Assembly (NCBI GenBank): GCA_016743945.1
Contig: JADGFI010000035.1
Location: forward strand, 1-64,000
Reading direction: 5' to 3'
Length of the DNA stretch: 64,000 nucleotides
Origin: Desulfobacteraceae bacterium
GTDB taxonomy: Bacteria > Desulfobacterota > Desulfobacteria > Desulfobacterales > Desulfobacteraceae
The position numbers and the translations under genes were made by a program. Shown piece after piece: positions 9,779 through 19,124 of this stretch. The notes under the pieces were generated by a model. It was not told where the DNA came from and did no database searches. It saw only the letters and a list, made by a program, of their open reading frames with translations. Position 1 is the first letter of the stretch. Each line of letters opens with the position of its first letter.

Positions 9779-11059
9779 TCAGGGTATCTCCCACTCAATA
9801 AAGTCGACCGCCTCGAATTCAACGGGTTTGCTGGAAACCCAGAGAACCAGACGCAATCCGTCAGAAAAATAGGGATCCCCGGTCAGGTTATGCCGGGGGG
9901 ACTCCATGGGGGCTTTTCCCACCCCCTTCACGAAGGCATATCGCATAAGTCCATGGGAGTACAATAGATCCTGGGCGAGGAAACTTCGGGTTTCATCCAC
10001 ATCCGGATCAATTTTGTGGGTTACAATTGTTTTTGTGGTAAAGCGAACCCCGATGTCCCGGCTGATCTGCCCGATCCAGACAGGGCTGTCCCGGAACCGC
10101 ACCGGCGCAAGCCACAACCGCAGATGGTTGCGTTCGTGAATTGTGTTCCGGGCTTTTTGCAGGGCTGTATCCTGCTGTCTGTCAAAGAGATACAGGGCGC
10201 TGACGGGTGAGTACCGGTAACGCCCGCCAAAAATAAAAGAAAGCCCTGTCTTCCATAAAGAATAGGCAGTGATGGTTTCCGTCTCATCCCATCCGGCCCG
10301 GATAAAGGTGTGAAAAACATCTTTCTGGCTTCCGATAACCACCAGGTTGAGGGGGTCTGCTTGTTCATTCCCCTGCTTGTTGACGGCGCAGCAAGGCAAT
10401 GTCTCAAGATAGGCAATAAACTTTTTTTCATCCTCAAAATTTTTCCCCTTTTCTGGGGGGTAGAGGCCCTTAAAGTCGATTTCGTGGTGATCTATTTTTA
10501 GACCGGGAATAGGAATAAAAAACGTGAATACCCTTGTCTGCTGGTCTTCTCCTATTAAATCGACTGCGATGGCTTTGGTGCCCTGATCCAGGTTGGTGAA
10601 AATAAATCCTGTTTGTATTTTTCCCGGTCGGACATAGATATAGATATCCTCGCCTTTTTCAAAAAAATAGCGATTCATTTCTAGGTTTTTAGTGTTTGAA
10701 AAACGAGAATGACTTGAAAAAGCAGCTTCAAGGGGGGTGAAATAGAGGGGGTCAAGCCCCACGGGCATAAACCAGACCGCCTGGTCATCCTTGTTGTCTA
10801 TTTCGAACCAGACCGGTTGTATTCCTTTACTGTAAAGATCGACCCCGAATATCTGAAGCGTCTCCTTTGCGCTGGGTACGGCAGCCCTTACCCGAATCCC
10901 CTTTTCGGTTTTTGTCTGTGCCCGTTCCAGAAACGGCGACTCGACTGGTGGATGCGGGTTAAAAGACGCACATCCATTAACGGCAATTGAAAAAAAGGCG
11001 ATGATGAAAAAACAGAGGCTTCGATCCATTTGGCTTTTTTTTCTTTTAATTCGATCCAT
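9779..11059 (-). CDS. LssY_C-domain lipoprotein (copy 1)
   Basis: The 426-aa product begins with a basic stretch, a hydrophobic segment and a lipobox-like VNGC (C30), so it is likely lipid-anchored. The C-terminal half matches the LssY C-terminal domain. It has a DPLNLVVIGS start, then LYLFDRQQD, IHERNHLRLWL, VWIGQISRDIGV and HKIDPDVDETR blocks. LssY-type domains are of unknown biochemical function. The ATG at 11059 is preferred because AAGGC precedes it by 8 nt; an internal ATG (11029) lacks a site. It is a paralogue of the next gene upstream (24-bp gap), forming a tandem pair, and its 3' end stops only 6 bp from the end of the tamA-like gene. Confidence 0.85.
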   Translation of the reverse strand: MDRIKRKKSQMDRSLCFFIIAFFSIAVNGCASFNPHPPVESPFLERAQTKTEKGIRVRAAVPSAKETLQIFGVDLYSKGIQPVWFEIDNKDDQAVWFMPVGLDPLYFTPLEAAFSSHSRFSNTKNLEMNRYFFEKGEDIYIYVRPGKIQTGFIFTNLDQGTKAIAVDLIGEDQQTRVFTFFIPIPGLKIDHHEIDFKGLYPPEKGKNFEDEKKFIAYLETLPCCAVNKQGNEQADPLNLVVIGSQKDVFHTFIRAGWDETETITAYSLWKTGLSFIFGGRYRYSPVSALYLFDRQQDTALQKARNTIHERNHLRLWLAPVRFRDSPVWIGQISRDIGVRFTTKTIVTHKIDPDVDETRSFLAQDLLYSHGLMRYAFVKGVGKAPMESPRHNLTGDPYFSDGLRLVLWVSSKPVEFEAVDFIEWEIP

Positions 11060-11083
11060 TAATTTGCCTTATCCGTGATTTGA

Positions 11084-12379
11084 TCAACGGCCTAACAATA
11101 GTTTTTTTCTGTTGAGAACAGGTTTGTCCCATTCCACGAATTGAACGGTTGAAAACGATACAGAGGTATCTGCAATCCACATCACCAGACAAAGTCCGTC
11201 TGTAAAATATTTATCATCCGCAAGACTCTTACGGGGGGCTGATATGGTGACAATATCGGTGAATTTGATATATCCGTATTTTATTAACCCTTGAGCATAC
11301 CACAAATTCTGAAGCAGGTAGGTTCGTGCCTGGTCCACATCCGGTTCGATGATAAATTTGGCCAAGATCGAGGGCCGGAGGATACGGCTGATCTGGCCGA
11401 TCCAGACCTGTTTGCCTTCGTAGGAAAACGGACTCAGCCACAATCTTAGCTGATTGCGCTCGTTAAGGGTTGACCGGGATTTGCGAAATGCGGCATCCTG
11501 GGGGCGGTTAAAAAAATATAGCGGTTTAACGGGTTCGTATCGAAATTCCCAGGGTAATTGATCCTTTGGGGTATGGGATAAGGCGGAGGCCGTCTCATCC
11601 CAGCCGCTTTTCAGTAATGTGGACAACACCGCCTCACCGTCTCCGATGATGACAAGGTTGATTGGATCCGCCAGCCGGGTGCCGTCAATATCGGTTGTGC
11701 AGCAGGGTAATTTTTTAATTGCCTGCCTAAATGCCTTTGAACTGTCAAATGCGATTTTGTCATGGTCTGCGAACAAGCCGTTCCAGTCCACTTCACGGTG
11801 ATCCACCCTGAGACCCTCAACCGGTATTAAAAAAGTGAAGGCCCGAAGGCTGTGGTCACCTCCTATCACATCCAGGTTAAAGGCTTTGGTCCCAAGTTCC
11901 AGATTCGTATAGATAAATCCCGACCGGACAGTCCCCGGATTGATGAGGCTGTCCACGGCATGTTTGTGAAAATACGCATCCATTTCTTGTTTGGATGCCT
12001 TTGCGTAAGTGGAATGGTGCATGTACGCCACCTCAAGGGGGGCAAAATAGTTACGGTCCACACTTACCTGGGGAAACCACATACGGTATGGGGTGGTGTT
12101 TTTAATTTCCAGCCATACCGGCTGAATCCCTTTTTTATAAAGAGGAAGGCCAAACATGTTTTTGGCTTCTTCTGCACTGAGCACTGCTGCGGATATGCTG
12201 ACACCGTTTTTTGTATGGGTCTGGGCCTTGGCGCGAAGCGTGCTTTCATCTATGGACTGTGGTTTGAACGTGGCGCAGCTGAACAATATCGTGCTTGTGA
12301 GGATGCAAAAAACCAGGGTGTTCATGGGGGTATATAAAATATTCTTTTTTGGGAACCAAAACTTTATAGAAATATTCAA
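11084..12379 (-). CDS. LssY_C-domain lipoprotein (copy 2)
   Basis: This is a 431-aa paralogue of the neighbouring lipoprotein, with the same order of blocks: DPINLVIIGD, LYFFNRPQD, LNERNQLRLWL, VWIGQISR and IEPDVDQAR. The lipobox is LFSC (C35). The start appears to be TTG at 12379, with AGGG 8 nt upstream. This gives a signal peptide with the needed lysines, whereas the internal ATG at 12325 has neither a ribosome-binding site nor basic residues. It is first in a two-gene operon. Divergence is greatest in the linker before the LssY_C domain. Role unknown; an envelope role is an inference from the lipobox and the tam neighbours. Confidence 0.83.
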   Translation of the reverse strand: MNISIKFWFPKKNILYTPMNTLVFCILTSTILFSCATFKPQSIDESTLRAKAQTHTKNGVSISAAVLSAEEAKNMFGLPLYKKGIQPVWLEIKNTTPYRMWFPQVSVDRNYFAPLEVAYMHHSTYAKASKQEMDAYFHKHAVDSLINPGTVRSGFIYTNLELGTKAFNLDVIGGDHSLRAFTFLIPVEGLRVDHREVDWNGLFADHDKIAFDSSKAFRQAIKKLPCCTTDIDGTRLADPINLVIIGDGEAVLSTLLKSGWDETASALSHTPKDQLPWEFRYEPVKPLYFFNRPQDAAFRKSRSTLNERNQLRLWLSPFSYEGKQVWIGQISRILRPSILAKFIIEPDVDQARTYLLQNLWYAQGLIKYGYIKFTDIVTISAPRKSLADDKYFTDGLCLVMWIADTSVSFSTVQFVEWDKPVLNRKKLLLGR

Positions 12380-12754
12380 TTGTTTTTCCCTAAAGATTCC
12401 GAAACGTTTTAAGTGATTAAAAAAGAAGGCTATGACTGTTTCTTAAGATGGAAAGACCTTGGTTGTCAAGGCAAAATACCCAAAAGGGATCACGGGGAAA
12501 AGAGAGGATATCGGGTTTAATCCTTCCCTTTTATCCATTGGTTACACCTTTTTAAAATATAATGAGTTGACATTAATTTTTTTTCACGCTAATTTTTTGT
12601 ATAAATTTATTTATACAACGGCGTGTGGATAAATTATTAAAAAAGACAAAGGTGTCTATTCCGGCAGGATCTCCGGGAAGGCGCTTTTTTGCGTTTTAGG
12701 GGAGGTGAAAAAATATTGGAGTTAAGGACGATAATGTAAAAGGAGAAAAGACCC
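12380..12754. promoter_or_regulatory. divergent regulatory region with a 22-bp perfect palindrome
   Basis: This region separates the lipoprotein pair from the glutamate-synthase-like gene. At 12597-12618 it has arms TTGTATAAA and TTTATACAA around a 4-bp TTTA centre, which looks like a regulator binding site. A TTGACA box lies near 12567, but no -10 box is found at standard spacing. A GC-rich leader follows (12655-12700). The ribosome-binding site AAAGGAGAA precedes the ATG at 12755. Confidence 0.5.
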
Positions 12755-14413
12755 ATGGAAATGAGATTTTCAAAGTCAAATGATGCGCTTGGAACAAAAA
12801 ATCGCGGAAATGCCTGTGAATCAAGTCTGTGTACCTTGTGCCGGGCAGATTGTAAGGGAAAATGTGAAACCTGGCTGTCCAGCATGGTGGGGCGGAAACT
12901 GTTGTATCCTCGAAGCTTTGGCCTTGTAACAGCCGGGGCCAATAATACCAGCCATGTAGGGGTTTCCTACAATTCTCTGAGAATCCAGGGATATGCCTAT
13001 GGTGCCCAGGGACTGACAGGAGAAATGACCAACAGCGCAGACGACTGCATTTTTCCCAATGTCAGCCTTGAAACCGAATTTGGAAAACAGCGGAAGACAA
13101 AAATTCGTATGCCCTTGATGACCGGGGCTTTAGGGTCAACTTTTATTGCGGAAAAATATTGGAATTCCTTTGCCATTGGTGGTGCCCTCATTGGTATCCC
13201 TGTTGTGATCGGGGAAAATGTGGTGGGGGTTGATAGAAATTCCCAGATCAGTAATAAGGAGACCAAACAGGGGAAGATCAAAAGCGCACCGGAACTGGAT
13301 CGCAGGATTGAAACCTATTTGAGATATTTTGACGGGTATGGCGCCATTATTGTCCAGCTCAATGTTGAAGATACTCGGAACGGGGTGGCGGAATATGTGG
13401 TGGATAAATATGGGGACAAATGCATCATTGAACTCAAATGGGGGCAGGGTGCTAAAAATATCGGCGGCGAAATTCAGGTTAGAAGCCTGGAATATGCCCA
13501 GTTCTTGAAAGATCGCGGCTATGTGGTGGATCCGGATCCGTCCCTTCCCGAAGTCCAGCAGGGGTTTGAACAGGGCGCTATCAAATCCTTTGCCCGGCAC
13601 AGTCGCCTGGGGGGAACAAACCTGCCCACCGTCGCCCATGTCCAGGAAGATTTTATGAACAGTGTGGAATACCTTCGGGGACTGGGGTTTGACAGAATTA
13701 CATTGAAAACCGGTTCCTATGGCATGGAAGAACTGGCCATGGCCATAAAATTTGCCACGGACGCAGCCTTAGATCTTCTGACCATTGACGGTTCCGGTGG
13801 CGGTACCGGCATGAGCCCCTGGAATATGATGCAAAGCTGGGGGGTCCCCTCCATCAACCTCCATGCCAAGGCCCATGAATATGCCAGCATCCTGTCTGCC
13901 AAGGGAAAACATGTGGTGGATATGTCCTTTGCCGGCGGGTTTGCCCTGGAAGATCATGTTTTTAAAGGCCTTGCCCTGGGGGCACCCTATACCAAACTTA
14001 TCTGCATGGGCCGGGGAATCATGATTCCGGGATTTTTAGGGGCCAATATTGAAGGGGCCATTTATCCTGAAAGAAGGGCAGACGTGAACGGCAACTGGAA
14101 CGAACTGCCCAAGACCGTTCTGGAAGTCGGGAAAACAGCAGACGAAATCTTTGCCGGTTACCATGCGTTGGCAGACAAGGTCGGTCGGGATGAGATGAAA
14201 AATATTCCCTATGGTGCCATCGGATTCTACACCCTGGCAGACAAACTCGGGTGCGGGCTGCAGCAGCTCATGGCAGGTGCCAGGAAATTTTCTCTCAATC
14301 AAATTACCCGGCATGAAATTTTTTCCGGCAACCGGGAAACTGCCCAGGAAACAGGCATCCCCCATGTGACAGATGTGAACAATGAGAGTGCCAAAAAAAT
14401 ACTCAATTCCTAA
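12755..14413 (+). CDS. stand-alone FMN-binding glutamate-synthase-like protein
   Basis: The 552-aa product matches the glutamate synthase central/FMN domain (GltS, TIM barrel). The FMN-phosphate motif DGSGGGTGMSPW begins at residue 345, and MTGALGSTF and MGRGIMIPG blocks are also seen. It lacks the glutamine amidotransferase domain of full-length GltB. The N-terminus carries a Cys cluster (C21, C26, C29, C33, C37), suggesting an iron-sulfur or zinc site. In this family such short forms act as oxidoreductases of the archaeal-type glutamate synthase group; the amino donor and electron partner are not visible here. It appears monocistronic, between a palindromic control region and a strong terminator. 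Confidence 0.85.
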   Translation: MEMRFSKSNDALGTKNRGNACESSLCTLCRADCKGKCETWLSSMVGRKLLYPRSFGLVTAGANNTSHVGVSYNSLRIQGYAYGAQGLTGEMTNSADDCIFPNVSLETEFGKQRKTKIRMPLMTGALGSTFIAEKYWNSFAIGGALIGIPVVIGENVVGVDRNSQISNKETKQGKIKSAPELDRRIETYLRYFDGYGAIIVQLNVEDTRNGVAEYVVDKYGDKCIIELKWGQGAKNIGGEIQVRSLEYAQFLKDRGYVVDPDPSLPEVQQGFEQGAIKSFARHSRLGGTNLPTVAHVQEDFMNSVEYLRGLGFDRITLKTGSYGMEELAMAIKFATDAALDLLTIDGSGGGTGMSPWNMMQSWGVPSINLHAKAHEYASILSAKGKHVVDMSFAGGFALEDHVFKGLALGAPYTKLICMGRGIMIPGFLGANIEGAIYPERRADVNGNWNELPKTVLEVGKTADEIFAGYHALADKVGRDEMKNIPYGAIGFYTLADKLGCGLQQLMAGARKFSLNQITRHEIFSGNRETAQETGIPHVTDVNNESAKKILNS

Positions 14414-14430
14414 TACTTTTCTTAAGGTGA

Positions 14431-14465
14431 AAAAAGGTCCTGTTCCCAGGCCCAGGACCTTCTTT
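14431..14465 (+). terminator. rho-independent terminator of the glutamate-synthase-like gene
   Basis: The perfect stem AAGGTCCTG (14434-14442) / CAGGACCTT (14453-14461) has a 10-nt loop and is followed by a short pyrimidine run (CTTTC). It sits 18 bp after the stop codon. Confidence 0.8.
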
Positions 14466-14651
14466 CAGGCTCTTCACAAGTAAATAGCCTGCCAATCCAT
14501 AAGTGTCAACTTCCGGTAGCAAAGGGACTTTTTTTAAATCGGTTTGACAGATTGCGTGTTGACATTCCCCCAGGCATCGTTAGCTTTTAGGTATGGATTC
14601 TATTGGCGTTCAGGATTATTTTAACAAAATAAGAGTTGAGGAGACAGAATC

Positions 14652-14813
14652 ATGACCAACACTTCAGAAAAAAAAGAGTATTGTGATGCAGGGGATCAAA
14701 AAGACATTGTTGAAAAAATGAGTGACTGCGATAAAAAATCCACCTCGGACAAAGAAGTCACCGAATGTTACACCAAGATCATTCAAGAGGATGAGGGGTG
14801 TATGTCTTCCTAA
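14652..14813 (+). CDS. 53-aa acidic small protein with four cysteines
   Basis: This short frame is ATG (14652) to TAA (14813), with GAGGAG about 9 nt upstream and a terminator 34 bp downstream, so it looks like a complete small gene. The product is highly charged (many Lys, Glu, Asp). It has single Cys residues spread along the chain (C11, C24, C37 and C50, about every 13 residues). That regular spacing is compatible with metal or disulfide chemistry. No family was recognised and no signal peptide is present. Confidence 0.6.
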   Translation: MTNTSEKKEYCDAGDQKDIVEKMSDCDKKSTSDKEVTECYTKIIQEDEGCMSS

Positions 14814-14846
14814 ACCAAACGGTATCGGTCACTGCCATGAACTTGC

Positions 14847-14869
14847 AACGGCTTTTAACCGTTTTTTTT
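14847..14869 (+). terminator. rho-independent terminator after the 53-aa gene
   Basis: A short stem AACGG (14847-14851) / CCGTT (14859-14863) is followed by a run of eight Ts, 34 bp after the stop codon at 14813. Confidence 0.7.
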
Positions 14870-14938
14870 AAAATGGGGTTTGCCTGGCATGGCAGAATAG
14901 ATGAATAGCGCGATCTCGTAAAAAAAAGGAATAGAATA

Positions 14939-15469
14939 ATGGACACCCTCACTCCTGAGACAAAGGCATATTTATACCAACTCTATTCCATGGCCGAGGG
15001 CGATCCCCTGGCCCAGGTGTCCATGTACGAGGTGGGGGAGATCCTGGGGCTTGAAAACGCCGAAGCCGGTTCATTGGCCGAAGCCCTTTTCATTGAGGAA
15101 TATGCTGAACTGAAAACCCTTTCCGGTGGGATTGGTATCACCCGCAAGGGGCTTACGGCCCTGGATAAGAAGATCGATTATAAGGGGGATGAATCCTTGC
15201 AACTGGGGAGTGGTCCTGTTATGGAAGATCCGGGCAAAGCGTTCCTGGAAAATATTTTAGGAGAAATAAAGGCGTTCATGGAAGGGGGAAAAACTCCCTA
15301 TGGGCAATTGGAGGAAATGGTGATGGATATAAAAACCATTGAGATCCAGATGCTGTCACCCCATCCTAAAACAGGGATCATCCGGGAAATATTGCGATCA
15401 ATTGCCCAGTGCCTGGGGGCCGGCGATGAGGATTTGAAAGGAAAATTGGATGCCTTGATTTCATCCTGA
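14939..15469 (+). CDS. winged-helix-like hypothetical protein (176 aa)
   Basis: The N-terminal half has the layout of a winged-helix domain. A helix (TKAYLYQLYSMAEGD) and a second helix with MYEVGEILGLENAEAGSLAEALF lead into a strand pair, YAELKTLSGGIGITRKG, typical of the wing. The C-terminal half is a predicted helical region (about residues 95-176). AAAGGA precedes the ATG. It may bind DNA or act as a protein-protein adaptor. Together with the following TetR gene (97 bp downstream, same strand) it could be co-transcribed. Confidence 0.6.
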   Translation: MDTLTPETKAYLYQLYSMAEGDPLAQVSMYEVGEILGLENAEAGSLAEALFIEEYAELKTLSGGIGITRKGLTALDKKIDYKGDESLQLGSGPVMEDPGKAFLENILGEIKAFMEGGKTPYGQLEEMVMDIKTIEIQMLSPHPKTGIIREILRSIAQCLGAGDEDLKGKLDALISS

Positions 15470-15565
15470 TGCCTTTGGAAATTCTTCCCGGCATTTTCAA
15501 TATATTGACATGAATTTCACAGTGGTGTATTCTATTTCCCATATGATATTTATAACTGAGGGGAA

Positions 15566-16219
15566 ATGATGTCCGAGGATAGAAAAGCATGGGAAAGAAA
15601 GCAGCGTGAAAACCGAATTATTGATATGGCCCAGGATATTTTTTTTAAAAATGGATATGAGTTTACCACCATTATTGAGATTGCAAAGGCGTCCGGGTAT
15701 AACAAACGTTCCATCTATCTTTATTTTAAAGACAAGGAAGATATTTTTTTGGCCGTGGTATTAAGGGGGCTTACCCAGCTCCATAAAATATTGGAGAAGG
15801 CGTCAAGAGACCAGAGCATCCAGGGCCTTGGACGCGCATTTTTTGATTTTTCCCTGGATCATCCAGACTATTTAAAGCTTATCATGGTCTATGAGGCAAA
15901 TACTTGTGTATATGATCCCGCAAGTTTAAAAAATGCAGCTCCGGGATCCCATAAGTCTCTTTGCCAGCAGGAAACCGACGCCATTGCCGATCTGATCACC
16001 CGACTTCTTGCAACGGAGATTGAAAAAAAAAGGATCAAAACCTCCCTGGAACCGGCGCAATTGATGCTGTTGCTCTGGGGCCAGGTCTTTGGCGTCATGC
16101 AGATTATTCTCATGCGCCAGGTCCGGTTTCAGGAGACTTACGGGATTAGTTACGAAGACCTTTTTGCCACCTTTATGGACATGACGGCAATGGCATTATC
16201 AGGTGTCAGCTCGTCTTAA
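15566..16219 (+). CDS. TetR/AcrR-family transcriptional regulator
   Basis: The 217-aa protein has a canonical TetR N-terminal DNA-binding domain. AQDIFFKNGYEFTTIIEIAK is followed by ASGYNKRSIYLYFKDKEDIF, which gives the helix-turn-helix at about residues 33-56. The C-terminal ligand-binding part is helical and unassigned. The start may be either of two consecutive ATGs (15566 or 15569), with GAGGGG upstream. Its target is not evident; the divergent or adjacent envelope and PLP-enzyme genes are candidates only by position. Confidence 0.9.
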   Translation: MMSEDRKAWERKQRENRIIDMAQDIFFKNGYEFTTIIEIAKASGYNKRSIYLYFKDKEDIFLAVVLRGLTQLHKILEKASRDQSIQGLGRAFFDFSLDHPDYLKLIMVYEANTCVYDPASLKNAAPGSHKSLCQQETDAIADLITRLLATEIEKKRIKTSLEPAQLMLLLWGQVFGVMQIILMRQVRFQETYGISYEDLFATFMDMTAMALSGVSSS

Positions 16220-16307
16220 TTTGTCCTGGTAGCAAAATTTTCCAGTACCAATACGCCCATGGCAGAATCCCCAGCATCTGTTAATATCCTTTAATACCAC
16301 CCGGCGT

Positions 16308-17735
16308 TTAGCGTTCGCTTTTAAATCTCAAAAACAGCCTGGCTATTTTTTCAATAAATCCATTTTGTTTGTCATTTGATTCGCCAAAATCCACAACCTT
16401 TCCGGCAGGACCATACATCTCGCGCATCATGTTTAATACGTTTTTTTTGACCATTTTCCTGAAGGGGACCTTTGATACCATTCCATAGGTGGCAGCCCCT
16501 CCCTGGAGGGAGAGCTTGGGGTTGGCCCGCACGTATTCAAGGGATTCTTTCAGGTCACAAAGATATTGGGCCATCACTTCCTGGTGCAAAGGGGTGACCA
16601 TGGCATGGAGGCATTCAGGCTTTTGCTGACGGTCAATATGCCATCCTCGTTTTTCCATCTGATCTCCAATGGCATAGATGCCTATTTTTTTTGATGTGGA
16701 ACGATAGCCAACAAGGCTCATGTCGGGTTTTCCCACGACTTCAAGCCCTTCAATTGATTCAATCCCCTGTATCAGTTGTCGGGTGGTGTCCATGATTTTT
16801 TTGGCATTTTCCAGGTATCCGTTTTTGCCCATTGCCTGCATGGCAGCCCAGGCAGCCGCAATATTGCCCCCGGGTCTTGTGCCCAAAAGACCGGGGGAGG
16901 CAAAAATACCCCCGGGCCATTCGGTGAACACAAACATCTGGTGCTCTAAAATATCCATATTGCGGTACAAAATAGTGGATGCTCCCTTGGCACTATACCC
17001 GTATTTATGGGTGTCCGCCGATATGGAGGTGACGCCTTGAACCCTGAAATCAAATTTGGGAATAGGATATCCCAGTTGCTCGACAAAAGGGAGGAGGTAT
17101 CCGCCCACACAGGCATCCACATGGAGGGGGATATTTTTTTTGTGGGCAATGGCGCCCAACTCTTCAATGGGGTCCACCACCCCGTGGGGATACCCCGGGG
17201 CTGAGCCTAAAATCATAACGGTGCGTCGGGAGATGGCTTTTTTAACCTTGTCCACATCCATGCGATACCCCTTGTCCAGGGGGACATGGATTGCCTTGAC
17301 ATTGAAATACTCAGCCCCTTTTTCCCAGGCCACATGGGCGGATTCTGGAAGGATCATCTCCGGTTTTTTGATTCCTTTTTTCCGGGCCATATCTCTATAT
17401 GTTTTAACGGCTAAAAGACAGCTTTCAGTCCCCCCGGAGGTCATGATCCCGACCACATCCTGATCGCCGTTCAAAAGATCTGCCGTCATGCGGACCACTT
17501 CGGTTTCAAAGCGTTTCAGGCTTTGAAACGCCATGGGATTGAGGCCGTTGGAGGAGGCGTACATCTGGCTGGCATCGTTTAAAAATTGTGAATACGCTTC
17601 TCCCAGGTAATAGACAAGGCTCCAGGTTTTTCCCTCTTTATAATTAGGGTCATTGTCTCCAAAGGTCTTCATCGCTTCAAGAACCTCTTGTTTGCTGCGT
17701 CCTTTTTCAGGCAGTACTATTTTTGTATCCGTCAT
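16308..17735 (-). CDS. PLP-dependent enzyme of the sphingosine-1-phosphate lyase/decarboxylase group
   Basis: The 475-aa protein has the fold-type I group II decarboxylase layout. MTSGGTESC (about 98-106) lies in the cofactor phosphate region, HVDAC lies at about 205-209, and the PLP lysine is in SADTHKYGYS (K244). The THKYGYSAKGAS context, together with the glycine-rich GTRPGGNIAAAW block, is closest to sphinganine-1-phosphate aldolase (SPL) proteins rather than GadB. In bacteria, members cleave or decarboxylate phospho-amino alcohols or amino acids, and the substrate here is not decided. AAGGAC precedes the ATG. The next gene upstream is a DUF819 membrane protein on the same strand, possibly its transporter partner. 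Confidence 0.82.
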   Translation of the reverse strand: MTDTKIVLPEKGRSKQEVLEAMKTFGDNDPNYKEGKTWSLVYYLGEAYSQFLNDASQMYASSNGLNPMAFQSLKRFETEVVRMTADLLNGDQDVVGIMTSGGTESCLLAVKTYRDMARKKGIKKPEMILPESAHVAWEKGAEYFNVKAIHVPLDKGYRMDVDKVKKAISRRTVMILGSAPGYPHGVVDPIEELGAIAHKKNIPLHVDACVGGYLLPFVEQLGYPIPKFDFRVQGVTSISADTHKYGYSAKGASTILYRNMDILEHQMFVFTEWPGGIFASPGLLGTRPGGNIAAAWAAMQAMGKNGYLENAKKIMDTTRQLIQGIESIEGLEVVGKPDMSLVGYRSTSKKIGIYAIGDQMEKRGWHIDRQQKPECLHAMVTPLHQEVMAQYLCDLKESLEYVRANPKLSLQGGAATYGMVSKVPFRKMVKKNVLNMMREMYGPAGKVVDFGESNDKQNGFIEKIARLFLRFKSER

Positions 17736-17816
17736 TTTTTGATGTCCTTCTTTTTTATGTCCAGGCCCAATTTTAAGATGTTGAGCCAGATTTAATATTT
17801 AAACCCAGTTGTAATT

Positions 17817-18986
17817 TTAAACTAAGGATTTAACAATATAGGCAATGGATATGCCAAGATAATTACCAATGGCATATCCAATTATGCCCGTTGTCAGGCC
17901 CGATAAAATCACCGTTTTGTTGCCAAGAGCTGCGGCCACCACCGGTACAAAGGGAGGGGAGCAGATGGCCGAGGCTGAGGTGATAATAAAGGTATCTGTA
18001 TCGATTTTAAAAATTTTACAAAATATGCCATGGAGGACCAGGGAGCCAAATACCGAGAATCCCACATAGGAGAGAAGGGGAATATTTAAGTTGGTCAACA
18101 GGGAAAAACTGGACATGGAGCTGACAACCAGGCAGAAAATCATGATGATATACATGCCCAGCTGAAATGTCTTTTCAATATTCCGGATTGCCGGAATAAA
18201 GGAACACCCGATCCCCAGGGAGGTGATTGTAAGAATCGTTATGGATGTGGCATAGTTCTTGGGAAACAACTGACTGATTCCCAAGGCCGCGCCCACGATG
18301 ATACCCGAAAGAACCAAAGCTGCGGCCAGTTTTAGAATGCTTTTAAATTTTAAAATTCCCTTGTATGAATCGATGCCTTCGCAATGCAGGAGGTCTGCTT
18401 CTCCCGTTTTTGTATCCCTAGGCATTGTATCCCGGGACTCAAATCGAGGAAGGAATCGATTGCAGACACGCTGGGCAATGGTAATAAAGAAAATAACACA
18501 AAAAAGGGTGATCACGATATCATAGGTGTGGAATGTGATGAAAACAGTTGGGTCCACATCAAGGGCCGTCTTTATGGAGGCCAGGTTGGGAGTGCCTCCT
18601 GTATATACTGCCACAGCCATTCCCACCAGTTTCCAGCTCTCTTTTATCAGATCGTTTATGAAAAGAAAGCCAAAGCAGGAGACAATGATGATGGAAATGG
18701 TGGCAAGGGCCATGGACAATATGGTTTTCCCTGCCAAATGGATCCATTGTTTCAGATCAAGGGAAAAAAGGAGAAGGGGAAGGGAAATCGCCACACAGAC
18801 TTCACACAGGGTTTCCTGGGATGCAAGGATATCCGGGGGCAAGATATTGATATTTCCCAGGACAAGCCCCACCCCATAACAGATAATAATCATCCCGATT
18901 TTATCTAAAATCGGGAAGGTGGTGCACAGATAAATAATGATAATGGGGAATAGAATATAGAATCCATTGGTTAAGACTACTGCCAT
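17817..18986 (-). CDS. DUF819-family integral membrane protein
   Basis: This 389-aa, very hydrophobic protein has about ten membrane segments and a perfect AAGGAGGT ribosome-binding site. The conserved VYTGGTPNLASIKTAL motif in the middle and the small-residue-rich C-terminal helices (SAICSPPFVPVVAAALGNK) fit DUF819 (YjcL-like) proteins. These are inferred to be transporters of unknown substrate. It lies 81 bp upstream of the SPL-type PLP gene on the same strand, so a transport-plus-catabolism pair is plausible. Confidence 0.82.
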   Translation of the reverse strand: MAVVLTNGFYILFPIIIIYLCTTFPILDKIGMIIICYGVGLVLGNINILPPDILASQETLCEVCVAISLPLLLFSLDLKQWIHLAGKTILSMALATISIIIVSCFGFLFINDLIKESWKLVGMAVAVYTGGTPNLASIKTALDVDPTVFITFHTYDIVITLFCVIFFITIAQRVCNRFLPRFESRDTMPRDTKTGEADLLHCEGIDSYKGILKFKSILKLAAALVLSGIIVGAALGISQLFPKNYATSITILTITSLGIGCSFIPAIRNIEKTFQLGMYIIMIFCLVVSSMSSFSLLTNLNIPLLSYVGFSVFGSLVLHGIFCKIFKIDTDTFIITSASAICSPPFVPVVAAALGNKTVILSGLTTGIIGYAIGNYLGISIAYIVKSLV

Positions 18987-19124
18987 ACAACCTCCTTAGA
19001 AAACAAATATACTGATGTGCTAACAATTTCACTATAGTGAATTTAAATTCTATGAAGATAAATGTCAATGGCTATTTTTACCCAAAATTTTAAAGAGTCA
19101 GGTCAATGGTCTGGGGGGGATTTT

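Noticed and set aside
12655-12720. GC-rich leader as a riboswitch before the glutamate synthase gene
   Set aside because: No known aptamer pattern could be matched and only a weak GCG stem is present.
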